This document shows positions 30,731 to 36,259 of a stretch of DNA of 36,259 bases, one piece after another. Within the stretch, counting starts at the first letter, position 1; the number at the start of each line of letters is the position of its first letter. The DNA lies in the NCBI GenBank assembly GCA_964355015.1, contig CAYHCE010000033.1, forward strand, positions 1 to 36,259. Reading direction: 5' to 3'. A program made the translations under genes and the position numbers. Below the pieces are notes generated by a model. It was not told the origin of the DNA and searched no databases. It saw nothing but the letters and a program-made list of their open reading frames with translations. Source of the stretch: CAYHCE01 sp964355015 (GTDB taxonomy: Bacteria > Cyanobacteriota > Cyanobacteriia > PCC-6307 > Cyanobiaceae).

Positions 30731-30832
30731 CAGTGCGGATCGCCTCTCCCGTGGGATGAGACGTGGGACGGCGACACCGGAACCGGTGCCATCGCCAAGG
30801 GCCGCCCTCCGCAGGGAGACGGCCGCAGCGGA

Positions 30833-31555
30833 TCAGTTCTGCTTGCTGATCTGGGAGAACTCGAGTTCCACCGGGGTTTCCCGGCCGAAGATCGAGAGCA
30901 GGGCCTTGAGCTTGCTGCGTTCGCCTGACACCTCGATCACCTCACCCTGGAAGTCCTTGAACGGACCAGAGGTGACGAGGATCTGATCGCCCTCGGACAG
31001 ATCCACCTTGACGACGGGCTTCTTCTCGGCGGCCCGCTTGAAGATGCGGTCGACCTCCTGACGACTGAGTGGCCGGGGCTTGATGTGACCGCGGGCCCGG
31101 CCGGTGGCGCGGCGCTCCTCCTGCCCGACGAAGTTGATCACGTTGGGGGTGCTGCGCACCGCCATCATCGTGTCCTCGTCGAGGATCATCCGCACGAGCA
31201 CATAGCCCGGGAACACCTTCTCCTCGGTGGCCTGGCGGCTGCCGTCCTTCTTGAGCTTGACCGCAGGGGTCTGGGGAATCTCGATCTCGAGGATCCGGTT
31301 GTCGACGCCGAGGGTGATCGCCCGCTGCTCCAGCGTGGCCTTCACCTTCTTCTCGCAGCTGGAGGCGACCTGAACGGCGAACCAGCGGGCCACCTGAGGC
31401 TTGCCGTCCGCTTCGGCGTCCGTCGGCAGGACGGTGGCCTCGCTCCCCTGGACGCCGGAGATCTGCTGGGGAGAGTCGAGGGACGCCAGCGCCCCATCGT
31501 CGGAGCCATCATCGGCGACGTCGCTGGCAGGGCTGACGGGATCGGCTTCGGACAC
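30833..31555 (-). CDS. nusG: Transcription termination/antitermination factor NusG
   Basis: Binds RNA polymerase and links it to Rho or to the ribosome. The NGN domain is VARWFAVQVASSCEKKVKAT through VFPGYVLVRMILDEDTMMAV and NVINFVGQE; the KOW domain is EGDQILVTSGPFKDFQGEVI. I choose GTG 31555 (240 residues); a TTG at 31621 overlapping the secE stop would give 262. Before the NGN domain is an acidic, low-complexity stretch (DDGSDDGALASL), longer than in E. coli NusG but common in picocyanobacteria as I recall. Confidence 0.95.
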   Translation of the reverse strand: MSEADPVSPASDVADDGSDDGALASLDSPQQISGVQGSEATVLPTDAEADGKPQVARWFAVQVASSCEKKVKATLEQRAITLGVDNRILEIEIPQTPAVKLKKDGSRQATEEKVFPGYVLVRMILDEDTMMAVRSTPNVINFVGQEERRATGRARGHIKPRPLSRQEVDRIFKRAAEKKPVVKVDLSEGDQILVTSGPFKDFQGEVIEVSGERSKLKALLSIFGRETPVELEFSQISKQN

Positions 31556-31617
31556 GGGATCGGGGAAGGGGGTGCTCGGGAAGGGGGCGGGCGGGGCCGC
31601 TGTACCGGCCAGGAACC

Positions 31618-31869
31618 TCAAGGGAACACCTGCGCGGAAGCCCAGCTGAAGAAGCGGTCGACGGCCGCGATGGTGGCCGCCGAGAGGGTCACCATCAGGA
31701 TCACCGCAACCGATTCGCTGAACAGCTGCTGGCGGCTCGGCCACACCACCTTGCGCAGCTCCTCGAGGGTGGCGGAGGCGAAGCCGCCGATGCCGGAGGA
31801 GGGTGCCGCAGGGGTGTCCTCCTGGGGCTGCGTGTCTTCAGGGGTGGGAGTGCGGCTGGGGGAATCCAC
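31618..31869 (-). CDS. secE: Preprotein translocase subunit SecE
   Basis: 83 residues from GTG 31869. A Pro/Thr/Glu-rich N-terminus is followed by the amphipathic helix LEELRKVVWPSRQQLFSESV, the hallmark of SecE, and one membrane span (VAVILMVTLSAATIAAVDRF). It stabilises SecY in the translocon of plasma or thylakoid membrane. It precedes nusG, the standard order. Confidence 0.95.
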   Translation of the reverse strand: MDSPSRTPTPEDTQPQEDTPAAPSSGIGGFASATLEELRKVVWPSRQQLFSESVAVILMVTLSAATIAAVDRFFSWASAQVFP

Positions 31870-31937
31870 GGGCGCTGGCGCACCGGTTCGTCCAGGCGTA
31901 CCGGCAAACGATCACCCTACCGGACTCCCTTCCCCCT

Positions 31938-34730
<2,793 letters not shown>

Positions 34731-34734
34731 GGGA

Positions 34735-35139
34735 TCAGGCGCCTGCATCGACCCTCGCGGACAGCTGAATCAGTTCCACCCGGTAGCCATCCGGATCCTC
34801 CACGAAGGCGATCACCGTGGTGCCGTGCTTCATCGGTCCCGGCTCGCGCACCACCCGCCCGCCCCGGGCGGCAATGGCCGCGCAGGTGGAGTGGATGTCC
34901 TCCACCCCGATGGCGATGTGGCCATAGCCGCTGCCGATCTCGTAGGCGTGCGTATCCCAGTTGTGGGTGAGTTCGAGCACGGTGGAATCGCTCTCCTCGC
35001 CATAGCCCACGAAGGCCAGCGTGAAGCGGCCTTCGGGGTGTTCGCGGCGACGCAGCAACCGCATCTCCAGCACTTCGGTATAGAAGGCCAGCGACCGCTC
35101 CAGATCCCCCACCCTGAGCATGGTGTGCAGCAGTCGCAT
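34735..35139 (-). CDS. gloA: Lactoylglutathione lyase (glyoxalase I)
   Basis: Turns the methylglyoxal-glutathione adduct into S-lactoylglutathione. 134 residues from ATG 35139 (MRLLHTMLRVGDLERSLAFY). The four metal ligands are in place: H5 (LLHTML), Glu in VLELTHNW, His in GYGHIAIGVED and Glu in GYRVELIQLS. The length and short form match the nickel-type bacterial GloA. It is followed by clpB in the same direction and divergent from eno (139 bp between). Confidence 0.95.
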   Translation of the reverse strand: MRLLHTMLRVGDLERSLAFYTEVLEMRLLRRREHPEGRFTLAFVGYGEESDSTVLELTHNWDTHAYEIGSGYGHIAIGVEDIHSTCAAIAARGGRVVREPGPMKHGTTVIAFVEDPDGYRVELIQLSARVDAGA

Positions 35140-35278
35140 GGGGTGGGGGAGGGGGGAAGGATCCCGATTCTGACCGCAGACCCAGCGGCGCCGACTGCCG
35201 AGTCGGTGCCGAGCGGCACAACAGGACAGACCGGGGCGCCCCATAGGATCCCTGCACCGTTGACAACTCGGATCCTTC

Positions 35279-36259
35279 GTGATCGATACCCTCGACCTCG
35301 TGATCGATTCCATCGTCGCCCGGGAGGTGCTCGACTCCCGCGGAACCCCCACGGTGGAGGCGGAGGTGCGGCTAGAAGGGGGTGCCCAGGGCCACGCGAT
35401 CGTGCCCAGCGGCGCCAGCACCGGCGCCCATGAGGCCCATGAACTGCGTGATGGCGACAAGCGCTACGGCGGCAAGGGCGTGCAGAAGGCGGTGACCAAC
35501 ATCGAGGACAAGATCGCGCCGGTTCTCTGCGGCCTCAGCGCCCTCGACCAGACCGCTGTCGACATGGCGATGATCGAGCTCGACGGCAGCGACAACAAGT
35601 CGGCACTCGGGGCGAACGCCGTGCTGGCGGTGAGCCTGGCGGTGGCGCGGGCGGCGGCCGACGGCGTGGGCCTGCCCCTCTACCGCTACCTGGGCGGGCC
35701 GATGGCCACGCTGCTGCCGGTGCCGCTGATGAACGTGATCAACGGCGGGGCCCACGCCACCAACAACCTGGATTTCCAGGAATTCATGCTCGTGCCCCAC
35801 GGCGCGCCCAGCTTCTGCGAGGCCCTGCGCATGGGCACCGAGGTGTTCCACACCCTCAAGGGGCTGCTCAGTGCCCAGGGGCTGTCGACAGCGGTGGGCG
35901 ACGAGGGCGGCTTCGCGCCGAACCTGGAAAGCAACGACGCCGCCGGCGCCGTGCTGGTGGCGGCTATTGAGAAGGCCGGCTACAAGCCGGGCGAGGAGAT
36001 CTCCCTGGCCCTCGACGTGGCCAGCACCGAGTTCTACGCCGGCGGTCGCTACGCCTTCGGCGGTGGCAGCTTCAGTTCAGCCGAGATGGTGGATCAGCTG
36101 GAGATCCTCGTCGACCGCTACCCGATCGTCTCGATCGAGGATGGCCTCGCCGAGGACGACTGGGAAGGCTGGGCCCTGCTCACCCAGAAGCTCGGCTCCC
36201 GCCTGCAGCTGGTGGGCGACGACCTGTTCGTGACCAACACCGAAAGACTGGCGCGGGGG
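35279..36259 (+). CDS. eno: Enolase, 5' part (runs off the window)
   Basis: Dehydrates 2-phosphoglycerate to phosphoenolpyruvate. Start GTG 35279 (MIDTLDLVIDSIVAREVLDS). 327 codons are present and the frame is still open at the last base. Motifs: DSRGTPTVEAEV, VPSGASTGAHEAHELRD, NVINGGAHATNNLDFQEFM, VGDEGGFAPN, with magnesium ligands in LALDVAST (Asp), SIEDGLAEDDW (Glu) and VGDDLFVTN (Asp). The catalytic Lys and the SGETED region lie outside the window. The usual DSRGNPT reads DSRGTPT here. Confidence 0.98.
   Translation, partial: MIDTLDLVIDSIVAREVLDSRGTPTVEAEVRLEGGAQGHAIVPSGASTGAHEAHELRDGDKRYGGKGVQKAVTNIEDKIAPVLCGLSALDQTAVDMAMIELDGSDNKSALGANAVLAVSLAVARAAADGVGLPLYRYLGGPMATLLPVPLMNVINGGAHATNNLDFQEFMLVPHGAPSFCEALRMGTEVFHTLKGLLSAQGLSTAVGDEGGFAPNLESNDAAGAVLVAAIEKAGYKPGEEISLALDVASTEFYAGGRYAFGGGSFSSAEMVDQLEILVDRYPIVSIEDGLAEDDWEGWALLTQKLGSRLQLVGDDLFVTNTERLARG

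Overview
The window looks like chromosome from a high-GC picocyanobacterium of the Cyanobium / freshwater or brackish Synechococcus type. This rests on the gene order eno | gloA-clpB-secE-nusG-rplK-rplA-rplJ-rplL | rnhA-pyrD | aminotransferase | murG | pgk | ylqF | rluD, which I recall as typical of picocyanobacteria, on a cyanobacterial second-type ClpB, on a DUF3747-like secreted protein, and on heavy use of GTG/TTG starts. No search was run, so the organism is an inference.

Layout. 1-1015: a minus-strand IS1595-type transposase, cut by the window edge and frameshifted by a 19-bp palindromic insertion. 1102-1422: a short plus-strand remnant resembling a sigma-70-like protein. 1436-2392: an RluD-type pseudouridine synthase. 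2393-2884: a gap with no convincing gene. 2885-8383: an accessory metabolic block. It holds a MmgE/PrpD-family protein on the plus strand, facing a tightly overlapped minus-strand run of cytochrome P450, HemB-like protein, FAD monooxygenase and Asp/Glu-racemase/maleate-isomerase-like protein. That run is fused translationally to the 3' end of a housekeeping pair (universal stress protein and YlqF GTPase). 9789-14355: pgk, a 3-hydroxyisobutyrate-dehydrogenase-like enzyme, two exported proteins of unknown role, and murG. 14367-15506: a CobC/HisC-type aminotransferase. 15541-20161: a MoxR / DUF58 / transglutaminase (TgpA-like) operon followed by an exported pentapeptide + TPR protein. 20175-27052: rnhA-pyrD-pilM-pilN-pilO-pilQ on the minus strand, the alignment complex and secretin of a type IV pilus. 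27115-27849: a DUF3747-like exported protein. 28173-31869: the secE-nusG-L11-L1-L10-L7/L12 cluster with an L10 leader and a terminator. 31938-35139: gloA-clpB. 35279-end: the 5' part of eno.

The part most worth attention is 2885-8383. Five enzymes of families that are not usually found together sit between two conserved core genes (ylqF and rluD). The HemB-like member keeps both Schiff-base lysines but has lost the metal-site and active-site-lid residues of a real porphobilinogen synthase. The P450 keeps its heme cysteine but has a Phe where the I-helix acid should be. The racemase-like protein keeps only the first of the two family cysteines. Together they look like an undescribed small-molecule pathway built around a repurposed HemB fold. 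Substrate and product cannot be read from the sequence.
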